A DNA stretch of 61,188 nt. Source: an uncultured Muribaculaceae bacterium. Lineage in GTDB: Bacteria > Bacteroidota > Bacteroidia > Bacteroidales > Muribaculaceae. This document shows, in pieces, positions 45,136-53,390 of this stretch. A program made the translations under genes and the position numbers. The stretch is taken from positions 1 through 61,188 of the forward strand of contig CAJTYD010000005.1 of NCBI GenBank assembly GCA_910583775.1, in the 5' to 3' direction. The notes under the pieces were generated by a model. The model searched no databases, was not told where the DNA came from, and worked only from the letters and a program-made list of their open reading frames with translations. Position 1 is the stretch's first letter. Each line of letters begins with the position of its first letter.

Positions 45136-45162
45136 CCCATCAATTACCCTTATTTATTATTT

Positions 45163-46197
45163 ATGGCTTTAATTATTCCGCGCAAGTATAAGCGCAAGCT
45201 GCTTCCCGAAACCACGGAAGTGGCCATCAAGAAAATCAAGGATGATTTTCAGACCCTGCTCGCCGAACGGCTGCGCCTCCGGCGCGTCACGGCGCCCCTC
45301 TTCGTGCTCTCCGGCACCGGTATCAACGATGACCTCAACGGCATCGAGCATGCCGTGGCATTCAATATCGACGCCATGGACGGACGTCGCGCCGAAGTGG
45401 TCCACTCCCTTGCCAAATGGAAACGCATGAAACTGGCTGCCTACGACATAGCGCCCGGCTTCGGCCTCTACACCGACATGAACGCCATCCGCACCTTCGA
45501 GGATCTCGACAACCTCCATTCGCTCTATGTCGACCAATGGGACTGGGAAAAGACCATCACCGAATCTGACCGCAACCTCGATTATCTCAAAGACACGGTC
45601 AGAAAAATATACTCGGTGGTCAAGGAGATAGAAGACCGGATTTTTCATGAATTTCCGCATATCACTCCCGTTCTGCCCGACGACGTGACCTTCGTTCACT
45701 CCGAGGAGCTGCTTCAGAGATGGCCCGACATCACGCCGCGCGAACGCGAGACACGCATCGCCCGCGAGCATGGCGCGGTCTTCATCATCGGAATCGGAGC
45801 GCCCCTCTCCGACGGCAAGCCCCACGACGGCCGCGCTCCCGACTATGACGACTGGATCACCGAGAATGAGGATGGCTTCAGGGGCCTTAACGGCGACCTC
45901 ATCTTCTGGAACCCCGTCTTAGAGGATTCCTTCGAGCTTTCATCGATGGGTATCCGCGTGAGTCCGGAATCGCTCCTGCAGCAGCTCGAAGCCCGCGGCT
46001 GCTCCCAACGAAGTTCCCTCACCTTCCACAAGGCCCTGCTTTCTGGCGAACTGCCTCTCTCGATCGGAGGCGGAATCGGTCAGAGCCGCCTCTGCATGTT
46101 TCTGCTCCAGAAGGCGCATATCGGCGAGGTCCAGGCATCTATATGGCCTGAATCCCAGATCGAAAAATGCAGGGAAGCCGGCATAGACCTGCTATAA
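45163..46197 (+). CDS. asnA: Aspartate-ammonia ligase
   Basis: A 344-residue class II tRNA-synthetase-like enzyme that makes asparagine from aspartate, ammonia and ATP. Family segments: LFVLSGTGINDDLNGIEHAV near residue 45, DMNAIRTFEDLDNLHSLYVD, GKPHDGRAPDYDDW and SIGGGIGQSRLCMFLLQKAH at the active site. The length is near the family norm (about 330-345). It is a single gene with a strong terminator after it and a repeat mosaic before it; no clear -7 box was seen upstream. Confidence 0.97.
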   Translation: MALIIPRKYKRKLLPETTEVAIKKIKDDFQTLLAERLRLRRVTAPLFVLSGTGINDDLNGIEHAVAFNIDAMDGRRAEVVHSLAKWKRMKLAAYDIAPGFGLYTDMNAIRTFEDLDNLHSLYVDQWDWEKTITESDRNLDYLKDTVRKIYSVVKEIEDRIFHEFPHITPVLPDDVTFVHSEELLQRWPDITPRERETRIAREHGAVFIIGIGAPLSDGKPHDGRAPDYDDWITENEDGFRGLNGDLIFWNPVLEDSFELSSMGIRVSPESLLQQLEARGCSQRSSLTFHKALLSGELPLSIGGGIGQSRLCMFLLQKAHIGEVQASIWPESQIEKCREAGIDLL

Positions 46198-46222
46198 GAA
46201 AGTATATAACAAACACTTAATT

Positions 46223-46260
46223 AAAGCACTGCAAAATATTTGCAGTGCTTTAATTTTATT
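46223..46260 (+). terminator. Intrinsic terminator of asnA
   Basis: AAAGCACTGCAAA (46223-46235) and TTTGCAGTGCTTT (46239-46251) form a perfect 13-bp stem with an ATA loop, followed by AATTTTATTT. Confidence 0.92.
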
Positions 46261-46307
46261 TAATCGAAAATAAAGCGTCAGGATTAGGAGCGGCGCCTTT
46301 TATGTCT

Positions 46308-46315
46308 TATCTTTG
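46308..46315 (+). promoter_or_regulatory. -7 box for recA
   Basis: TATCTTTG, 77 bp before the recA start. No LexA-type palindrome was recognised beside it by eye. Confidence 0.65.
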
Positions 46316-46392
46316 CATTATAAAAACCAGGACAAGAAAATTCAATGCTTATCCTGAAAATTCAGATCGATTAAAAACAAACACTAAATACT

Positions 46393-47595
46393 ATGGCAGC
46401 AAAGAAAAAAACTACCAAGGCTACAGCATCCGGCCCTATAAGCGATATGTCGGAAAAGCTGAAAGCCCTCGACATGACAATGCAGCATCTTGAGAAAGAT
46501 TTCGGATCCGGAACCGTGATGCGCCTCGGCGACGACGGCATCCAGGATGTGGAGACGATCCCCACAGGCTCGATCGGTCTTGACTACGCATTAGGCGTAG
46601 GCGGTCTCCCCCGCGGACGAATCACCGAGATCTACGGCCCGGAGGCTTCCGGTAAGACCACTCTCGCAACCCACGTGATCGCAGAGGCTCAGAAGAAAGG
46701 TGGCATCTGCGCCATCATCGACGCCGAGCATGCCTTCGACAGATTCTATGCCGAAAAACTCGGAGTAGACGTCAACAATCTCTGGATCGCACAGCCCGAC
46801 AACGGCGAGCAGGCCCTCGACATCGCCGAGCAGCTCATCAACTCCGGCGCCATCGACGTGCTTGTCATCGACTCCGTGGCAGCGCTCACCCCGAAGGCCG
46901 AGATCGAAGGCGAGATGGGCGACAAGAACGTCGGCCTCCACGCCCGTCTGATGTCGCAGGCCATGCGCAAGCTCACCGGGACGATCTCCAAGACGCGCAC
47001 CTGCTGCATCTTCATCAACCAGATCCGGGAGAAGATCGGCGTCTCGTTCGGCAACCCGGAGACGACCACCGGTGGTAACGCCCTCAAATTCTATTCTTCG
47101 GTCCGCATCGAGATACGCGCCTCCTCGATGATCAAGGACGGCGACACCCCTGTGGGTCGTCAGGCAAAGGTAAGGGTAGTGAAAAACAAGGTAGCGCCTC
47201 CGTTCATGAAGGCTCAGTTCGACATCATGTTCGGCGAAGGCATCTCTCGCTCGGGAGAGATCGTAGACCTCGGCGTCGAATATGGCGTGATCAAGAAATC
47301 GGGCGCCTGGTTCTCTTACGACGGCCGCAAGCTCGGTCAGGGCCGCGATGCCGTAAAAGGCGTGATCGCCGCCGATACCAAGCTCGCCGACGAGCTCACC
47401 GCCAAGATATATGCGGCGATGGATGCGGCCAAAGCCAAAGACAAGTCGAAATCGCCTCTGCCGATAGGCAAAGACACCAAGCTCGTCGACCCCGATGAAG
47501 AGGACCGCGACGAAGCTGCTGACGACGACGACTTCAGAAGCGAGGATGCCGAAAACGACGACCTCTTCGGCGATGACTTCGACATCGAAGAATAA
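46393..47595 (+). CDS. recA: Recombinase A
   Basis: A 400-residue RecA. Walker A is GPEASGKTT (about 82-90). Other landmarks are MRLGDDGIQDVETIPTGSIG, CAIIDAEHAFD, LVIDSVAALTPKAEIEGEMG, and the L2 region (FINQIREKIGVSFGNPETTT). It forms ATP-dependent filaments for recombination and the SOS response. It has a basic N-terminal extension (AAKKKTTKATA) and an unusually long acidic C-terminal tail (about 360-400, rich in Asp and Glu), a region known to tone down DNA binding in other RecA proteins. It is followed by a nested inverted-repeat structure. Confidence 0.98.
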   Translation: MAAKKKTTKATASGPISDMSEKLKALDMTMQHLEKDFGSGTVMRLGDDGIQDVETIPTGSIGLDYALGVGGLPRGRITEIYGPEASGKTTLATHVIAEAQKKGGICAIIDAEHAFDRFYAEKLGVDVNNLWIAQPDNGEQALDIAEQLINSGAIDVLVIDSVAALTPKAEIEGEMGDKNVGLHARLMSQAMRKLTGTISKTRTCCIFINQIREKIGVSFGNPETTTGGNALKFYSSVRIEIRASSMIKDGDTPVGRQAKVRVVKNKVAPPFMKAQFDIMFGEGISRSGEIVDLGVEYGVIKKSGAWFSYDGRKLGQGRDAVKGVIAADTKLADELTAKIYAAMDAAKAKDKSKSPLPIGKDTKLVDPDEEDRDEAADDDDFRSEDAENDDLFGDDFDIEE

Positions 47596-47610
47596 AATAA
47601 TTTTGATTTA

Positions 47611-47790
47611 GACAGGAGTACAGGAGTACTATTGTAAGTTATAATGAGCGTCTTCGACTTGGTTTTTAGTACAGGAGCGTCGCAAAAAGCACAGGAGCAA
47701 AGGTTCGCGGCGCTCCTGTACTAAAATAAGTCGAAGACGCCAAAGAGACAAAAGCTCTAAACATTGTACTCCTGTACTCCTGTCAAAAAA
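47611..47790. repeat. Three nested perfect inverted repeats between recA and rnhB
   Basis: Outer arms GACAGGAGTACAGGAGTAC (47611-47629) pair with 47766-47784 (19 bp). Middle arms GCGTCTTCGACTT (47648-47660) pair with 47728-47740 (13 bp). Inner arms TAGTACAGGAGCG (47667-47679) pair with 47711-47723 (13 bp). All three are perfect. The motif ACAGGAG recurs within the arms. The right outer arm is followed by AAAAAATTTTT, so it may also serve as a bidirectional terminator for the convergent genes. Confidence 0.9.
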
Positions 47791-47810
47791 TTTTTCGCGC
47801 GAAACCCAAT

Positions 47811-48404
47811 TCAACATTGTTTAAAGGATCGCCGGTGAATCGGCGTGACACCGAGGCGCCCGATGGCGTCTCGGTGTTCTTTTGTGGGATAGCCCATGTT
47901 GCGCTCCCAGCCGTAGCCCGGATATTGCTCCGCATAGCGCAGCATCAGCTCGTCGCGGTGAGTCTTCGCAAGAATCGAGGCCGCTGCGATCGACATATAT
48001 TTGCCGTCGCCCTTGACGACGGTAGTATGGGGCGTCTGCATATTCAAAACAGGGTCGAGATAAGGCCTGAATTTATTGCCGTCGACGATTATATGTTTCG
48101 GGCGGATGCTCAGCGCGTCGAGCGCCCGCTGCATTCCGGCGATCGAGGCATTAAGAATGTTTATCCTGTCGATCTCCTCGGCCTCCACCATCACGACGGC
48201 CCATGCGAGCGCCTCCCGCTCGATGATCTCGCGCAACGCGGCGCGCCGTGAGGCGGAAAGCTGCTTCGAATCGTTCAGCTCCTCACACTCGAACCCGGTC
48301 GGAAGGATCACGGCCGCGCAGCTCACCGGGCCGCAGAGACAGCCTCTGCCGGCCTCGTCGCATCCGGCCTCCACAACGCCGGGAATCATATTCGACAATA
48401 GCAT
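47811..48404 (-). CDS. rnhB: Ribonuclease HII
   Basis: A 197-residue RNase HII that cleaves the RNA strand of RNA-DNA hybrids and single ribonucleotides in DNA. Landmarks: GCDEAGRG (about 14-21) with catalytic Asp/Glu, ELNDSKQLS, VVKGDGKYMSIAAASILAKT, and the C-terminal GYGWERNMGYPTKEH. The frame is open upstream to 48551, but that stretch is made of intergenic repeats; the start at 48404 (or the Met five codons later, 48389) fits the family. Its TGA stop lies within a TTGAAT repeat. It is convergent with recA. Confidence 0.95.
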   Translation of the reverse strand: MLLSNMIPGVVEAGCDEAGRGCLCGPVSCAAVILPTGFECEELNDSKQLSASRRAALREIIEREALAWAVVMVEAEEIDRINILNASIAGMQRALDALSIRPKHIIVDGNKFRPYLDPVLNMQTPHTTVVKGDGKYMSIAAASILAKTHRDELMLRYAEQYPGYGWERNMGYPTKEHRDAIGRLGVTPIHRRSFKQC

Positions 48405-48413
48405 CCCTATAAT

Positions 48414-48536
48414 AATTTTGAATGTTGAATGTTGAATGTTGAATTGAGCTGACGCAAGAAATGTAGATTGTAGGGACATGACTTTGGCATGTTTCAAATA
48501 TTCGTAGCAATGTAGGGACGCACGGCTCGTGCGTCC
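48414..48536. repeat. Repeat cluster upstream of rnhB
   Basis: An AATTTTGAATGTTGAATGTT run (48414-48456), a variant palindrome GTAGGGACATG..GGCATGTTTC (48470-48496), and copy 4 of the 25-bp palindrome (48512-48536, arms GGACGCACG and CGTGCGTCC around GCT). No gene was recognised from 48405 to 48753; a minus-strand frame from about 48742 to 48640 reads SHKEIFLREFIGLKKSRKVD and on to VQIR-stop, but has no ATG. Confidence 0.75.
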
Positions 48537-48753
48537 GCCATGCTTTCGCAAAGCCCGTAGGTCGTTGCTGTTCCTGCTCCTGAGCCGCTAAGCGATAGGG
48601 CGCCTCCCGAAATCCGCCAGCCTCCTGCAAAATTAATCATTTTACCGGATTTGAACAAAAGCCTCCAGCTGAATGCGCGCATCTACCTTCCGCGACTTCT
48701 TCAACCCGATAAATTCCCTCAAAAATATCTCTTTATGTGAACCAATGTTAAAA

Positions 48754-48818
48754 GTATAAGTAAGTGTTGGAATTTAATTTATACTTACTATCGTTTAAAT
48801 TTGAATACTTACTTATAC
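48754..48818. repeat. Three copies of a 12-bp motif next to ATPase 2
   Basis: GTATAAGTAAGT (48754-48765) has a perfect inverted copy, ACTTACTTATAC (48807-48818). Between them is a partial copy, ATACTTAC (48781-48788). Flanking bases also pair loosely (GGAATTTAA with TTAAATTTG). It lies just after the 3' end of ATPase 2 and looks like an operator group rather than a terminator. Confidence 0.75.
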
Positions 48819-48835
48819 CATTTAATTAACACACT

Positions 48836-50026
48836 CTAATAGAGAAAACCCAAAAGCCACATCGGAATCTTGTTACCGACGCCTGTTTCTATATTATCAG
48901 CTATGACAAAACTGTCAGGTTTGTCGGCTATCTGAGAAAATCCCTTTCCCTTGCCTCCAACTTCGAATATATAATGACGGTCAAGCAGAAAATCGCCCTC
49001 GCTGGCTGCGAATAATTTGCCCGCATAGCTAAGCATCGAGGCCACATAGCTTTCTCTTACAGTACCTACCTTATTCATGATACCAAGAGCCTGCATCACC
49101 GAAGGATTGTCAAAGAGAATTTTCTCCGGCTTGGAAGCCCGCTTTGGCTGAGTTGTCGCATCCATGAGTGTACGAAGAATTGCACCCTCATTAAGTAACG
49201 TAAAGAATTTCATCAGCTGGTTTCGCGTAACTTCCACATCTCGTGACAGATTAGTCATATTAGGCACAAAAGGCACCTGTTCGGCAAGAACCACAAGAAG
49301 TTTTTTTAATTTCAGCTGGGTTTCATATTCAATATCCGTCACTGCTGGAATATCTATGTCGATAACAGTCGAAACAAGTCTTTCAACTCTCTGGGAATAA
49401 GTAAATTCCGAACATTCCATAAAGAAAGGGTAATATCCTTTCCGAATATATTTTTCAAATTCTCCGATCACGCGGACGGTCGAAATTATTTTTGAAGCCA
49501 AAGCGCGATGGTTAGTGAGAATCTCGGAGAGACTGAATGGTTCAAATCCATGGTCTCCGGTAAAATTCAAATATTCCCTGAATGAAAGTCCGCGCATCTC
49601 ATAAATTGCGACACGACGGGATAAATCTGCAACCTTACTGTTGAGCTGGAGTAAAGATGATCCGGTGATTACCATTGACAATCCCGGATAGCTATCATAA
49701 ATATTTTTGATTTCCTGCTCCCAGTTCGGACGCGGATAACGGTGAACCTCATCAAGGTATAGATGCGTCCCTCCATGTTTATAATGATAATCCGCGAGTT
49801 CTACAATGGTATGGTCGTTAAAAAACAGATTGTCGAGGGATACATATACTCCTTTATATCCATTCTCTTTACATCGCTGTTTCATCATAGTCGTTTTGCC
49901 TACGCCACGAGCACCTCTGATCATTATGAGCCGGTCGCTCCAGGCAATGGTATCATACAGATAGCGACGAAAAGGAGCATCAAGATCCTCTATCAAACGA
50001 GCGGATATTTCATATATTCTTTCCAT
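48836..50026 (-). CDS. AAA_14/DUF4143-type ATPase, paralog 2
   Basis: A 396-residue paralog of the ATPase at 9381. Walker A is GARGVGKTT (about 38-46), Walker B HLYLDEVH, sensor-like ITGSSLL, and a C-terminal GDFLLDRHYIFEVGGKGKGF equal to that of paralog 1. The last residues (WLLGFLY versus WLFGFLY) are nearly the same, so the two arose by duplication; divergence elsewhere is substantial. The promoter carries two copies of its own palindrome (50058-50114). Nothing else in the neighbourhood suggests a toxin-antitoxin partner. The function is unknown; DNA binding and autoregulation are inferred from the operators. Confidence 0.87.
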   Translation of the reverse strand: MERIYEISARLIEDLDAPFRRYLYDTIAWSDRLIMIRGARGVGKTTMMKQRCKENGYKGVYVSLDNLFFNDHTIVELADYHYKHGGTHLYLDEVHRYPRPNWEQEIKNIYDSYPGLSMVITGSSLLQLNSKVADLSRRVAIYEMRGLSFREYLNFTGDHGFEPFSLSEILTNHRALASKIISTVRVIGEFEKYIRKGYYPFFMECSEFTYSQRVERLVSTVIDIDIPAVTDIEYETQLKLKKLLVVLAEQVPFVPNMTNLSRDVEVTRNQLMKFFTLLNEGAILRTLMDATTQPKRASKPEKILFDNPSVMQALGIMNKVGTVRESYVASMLSYAGKLFAASEGDFLLDRHYIFEVGGKGKGFSQIADKPDSFVIADNIETGVGNKIPMWLLGFLY

Positions 50027-50042
50027 ACCTACATAGTTTTCA

Positions 50043-50114
50043 CAAAGTTACAAAAATCTTTCTTTACAAAGAAAGAAAATGGGCAATTTCTTTTCTTTAC
50101 AAAGAAAAAATTGC
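50043..50114 (-). promoter_or_regulatory. Promoter of ATPase 2 with two palindromic operators
   Basis: On the minus strand the dyad CTTTCTTTGTAAAGAAAG (50075-50058) ends 7 bp (ATTTTTG) before the -7 box TAACTTTG (50050-50043), and the ATG follows 16 bp later. A second copy with the same core (TTTCTTTGTAAAGAAA-like) lies inside a larger dyad with GCAATTT/AAATTGC ends at 50083-50114, centred 33 bp upstream of the first. The geometry repeats that of ATPase 1. Confidence 0.78.
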
Positions 50115-50199
50115 TTTATATCCTCAATCTCGCGATACATCTGCCGGAAAAATTGCTCCATAATCAAGCCATAATAGATTAGTAATCAAATGATACTAT

Positions 50200-50240
50200 G
50201 TTACTGTAACTGCCGTTACAGTAACATCCGTTACAGTAAC
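50200..50240. repeat. Three 15-bp-spaced GTTACNGTAAC palindromes
   Basis: GTTACTGTAAC (50200-50210), GTTACAGTAAC (50215-50225) and GTTACAGTAAC (50230-50240), each 11 bp and exactly 15 bp apart, with spacers TGCC and ATCC. This is a classic multi-site operator layout about 90 bp upstream of the ATPase 2 promoter. No gene obviously belongs to it. Confidence 0.85.
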
Positions 50241-50285
50241 CGCGATTGCATTAACAACAAATCTCCACGAATAAAACAAATCATC

Positions 50286-50364
50286 CCTAAGAGTGTGTTT
50301 TCTTTTATCATTGGCAAATACACTCAAAATTTAAATTCGTGTTAAAAGTAAACACACTCTAAGG
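50286..50364. mobile_element. 79-bp MITE-like inverted-repeat element, copy 1
   Basis: CCTAAGAGTGTGTTTTCTTT (from 50286) and its complement ending at 50364 form 22-bp inverted repeats with two mismatches. A related element lies at 55795-55878, and a solo end lies at 48826-48838. Confidence 0.7.
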
Positions 50365-50365
50365 A

Positions 50366-50390
50366 GGACGCACGAACCGTACGTCCCTAC
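50366..50390. repeat. Dispersed 25-bp palindromic repeat, copy 5
   Basis: Arms GGACGCACG and CGTACGTCC around AAC, followed by CTAC. It is directly adjacent to the 79-bp MITE-like element. CAATTGCTAATT and ATTCAAAATT runs follow up to 50460. Confidence 0.8.
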
Positions 50391-50457
50391 ATCGCTACAG
50401 CCTGATTGCCAATTGCTAATTATACATTGCTAATTGACGAAGATTCAACATTCAAAA

Positions 50458-50700
50458 TTACTTCGAGGTGCGGTAGGGGCGTTGCATGGCCTGGTATTGG
50501 GAGGGAGAGACGCCATATTCCTTTTTGAACAGCCGGCAGAAATAGCCGGCATCGTTAAAGCCGCATGCATAGGCCGTATCTGTGACCGATATACCCTCCC
50601 CGAGCATCTCTTTGCCGCGCTCGAGACGTATCTGCCGTATGCTCTCCACTATCGAGCGGCCCGTGGTGGCCTTAAGATGGCGGAAGATCGACGAACGGCT
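50458..50700 (-). pseudogene. AraC-domain remnant of an HTCS (5' deleted)
   Basis: The minus strand encodes about 80 residues of an AraC HTH (SRSSIFRHLKATTGRSIVES through AYACGFNDAGYFCRLFKKEY), matching the C-terminal end of the kinase-AraC protein at 26270 (homology starting at its residue 405). Everything N-terminal is missing: at 50700/50701 the sequence switches abruptly to SusC3 in the opposite orientation. The stop codon TAA comes from an ATTCAAAATTA repeat. It is the relic of the regulator once divergent from SusC3. Confidence 0.85.
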
Positions 50701-53372
50701 CGTCAGGCGCTCCCCTTATCCTTATTGACGGCATGGAGGGCGATCTCAACTCCATCAACCCGCAGGATATCGAATCAGTATCCGTGCTTAAGGATGCAGC
50801 CGCCTCTTCAATCTACGGTTCGCGCGCTCCCTTCGGCGTCGTGCTCGTGACAACAAAGAAAGGTAAGGCCGGGAAAGTCAATGTAAACTACAACAACTCC
50901 TTCCGCTTCTCGAGTCCTGTAAAACTGATGAAGATGATGAACTCATACGAGTTTGCAGTTTACTACAACGAGGCTTTCAAGAACAACCACAACTCCCCCT
51001 TCTTCAGCGACGGAACAATGCAGCAGATGCTCGATTTCCAGGCCAAGGGAGGGACAAGCACAGGCGGTATAGACTACAACAATACATACGGCGACTGGAA
51101 AGACCCCTGGCATTATTCATTCGCAAATACCGACTGGTTCCGCGAAATGTATAAGGACAACGCCTTCGGCCAGGAACACAACGTCAGCGTCAGCGGCGGC
51201 GGCGAGAAATATAATTTCTACACCTCCTTCAACTTCCTTGACCAGAACGGTATGCTCCGCTTCGGAAAGGACAAGCAGCAGAAATTCAGCTTCAACGCCA
51301 AATTCCAGGTCGACATCACCAGCTGGCTGAAATTCCAGACCAACACACGCTGGGTGCGCCGCGACATGCAGGTGCCTTCCCGCTTCGACAACGGCCTCTA
51401 CGACCGTCTGGGGCGCCAGGCATGGCCGAACCTCAACATCTGGGACGTCAACGGCTACATGACCAACAACTTCGCCGATTCCCCCAACTACTGTCTTGAA
51501 GCAGGCGGCGTGGCTAAAGAGCAGAGAGACATCTTCTCAGAGCAGGCCACCCTTACAATCGAGCCCATCAAGAACTGGATCACGAACGTAGAGTTCAACT
51601 ACCAGACCGACAACAAGAGCTCAAAAAGCACATATCTTCCTTACTATAACCACGACGAGAACGGCGAGGAGATCAATACTAACGGAGACTCGAGCGTATG
51701 GCAGGGCGACGAGCGCAACAACTACATGAACTGGAACATCTACTCCACATATTCATGGACAATCAAGGACGCCCACGATTTCAAGGTGATGCTCGGTTTC
51801 CAGAGCGAGGAGATGCGCCAGCGCTACTTCGGCGTGCAGGCCTGGGGTCTCTGGGACTACAACATGCCTGAGATCGACATGACCAACAACCGTCAGGGCA
51901 ACGGCAAGGAGAAATTCCCCGTCGCAAACGGTTATCGCAACAAATGGTCGACAGCCGGTGTCTTCGGCCGTATCAACTACAACTACATGTCGCGTTACCT
52001 CTTCGAGGCAAACCTCCGCTACGACGGTACATCCCGCTTCCGCAAAGGACACCGCTGGCAGTGGAACCCCTCCTTCTCTTTCGGATGGAACGTGGCTCAG
52101 GAGAAATTCTGGGAGGATCTCTCCACTACTGTCAACCTTCTTAAGGTCCGCGCATCGTGGGGACGTCTGGGCAACATGAACACCAAGGAATGGTATCCCA
52201 CCTACCGCACCCTCACCCTCAACGCAGCCCAGGGCGGCTGGCTTCAGAACGGTCTGCGACCCAACACATCATGGGTTAACGGCCTCGTTTCCGACGTGCT
52301 GACATGGGAGAAAGTCCAGACTTTCAACATTGGTCTCGACTGGGGTCTGTTCAACAACCGACTCACAGGTAACTTCGACTACTACATCCGCGACACCAAA
52401 GACATGGTAGGTCCTTCGCCCGAACTTCCCAACACCCTCGGTCTTGATCCTCCGAAGACAAACAACGCCGATCTCCGCACAAACGGATGGGAGCTCTCTA
52501 TCGGCTGGCAGGACTACACATCGTTCGGGCTGGGCTACGGCGTGAGATTCAACCTCAGCGACGACATCACGAAAGTTACAAAATATCAGGGTAACCCGAC
52601 AAATTCACTCAACAACTATATCGAAGGCCGTCATGTTGACGAGATCTGGGGTTATGAGACTGTCGGTATCGCCAAATCTCAGGCAGAGATGGACGCACAC
52701 CTCGAGAAGGTAGGCGGCCAGGATGCTCTCGGCTGGGACTGGGGCGCCGGCGACATCATGTATGCCGACCTCGACGGGAAGCCGGGCATCAATTCAGGAG
52801 CAAGCACACTTGAAGACCACGGCGACCTCAAGCTTCTGGGCAACAGCCAGCCGCGCTATAGATTCGGTCTTGACCTGAACGCCAACTACAAAGGCTTCGA
52901 TCTCCGTCTCTTCTTCCAGGGCGTGATGAAACACACCGCATGGCTCGGTTCCTACCTCTTCTGGGGATTCACAGGAAACGAATGGTGGGGAACAGGTCTT
53001 AAAGAGCATGGCGACTACTTCCGTGCGGAGGCCGCAGGTCTTCCGGGTCACGAAATTCCCGCAAACCTCGACTCATACTATCCTCGTCCGGTCCGCAACC
53101 AGGGCAAGAACCTCAACACCCAGTCAAAGTATCTGCAGGACGCTTCTTACATCCGTCTGAAGAACCTTCAGGTCGGCTATACACTTCCGCAGAACATCAC
53201 ACGCAAGATCTACGTTGACAAATGCCGCTTCTTCGTCTCTGTCGAGAATCTCTTCACAAGCACCAAGCTAAAGAGTATGTTCGACCCCGAGACATACGAA
53301 GGAGGCAACGGTTACAACAACGCTTATCCTCTGGCCCGCACATGGTCATTCGGCGTTTCCCTTTCATTCTAA
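50701..53372 (+). pseudogene. 5'-truncated SusC/RagA transporter (SusC3)
   Basis: The frame reads SSGAPLILIDGMEGDLNSIN from 50700 and corresponds to SusC2 from residue 194 onward. The signal peptide, CarboxypepD_reg-like domain, TonB box and first part of the plug are absent. The rest of the barrel is open to a normal C-terminus (ARTWSFGVSLSF). The first internal ATG is at 50733 and would give an 879-residue protein without export signal, so it should not function. No promoter is possible in the fused AraC fragment unless by chance. The deletion joins at a 2-bp overlap (TC). Confidence 0.88.
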
Positions 53373-53390
53373 CCTTTCATGCAAATCATA

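Noticed and set aside
48640..48742. A small protein gene on the minus strand (SHKEIFLREFIGLKKSRKVD...)
   Set aside because: There is no start codon in frame before an upstream stop, and no family is recognisable; kept only as a note.
50701..53372. SusC3 as a functional gene starting at the ATG at 50733
   Set aside because: That start lies within the plug domain; signal peptide and TonB box would be missing, and the upstream DNA is an inverted AraC fragment.
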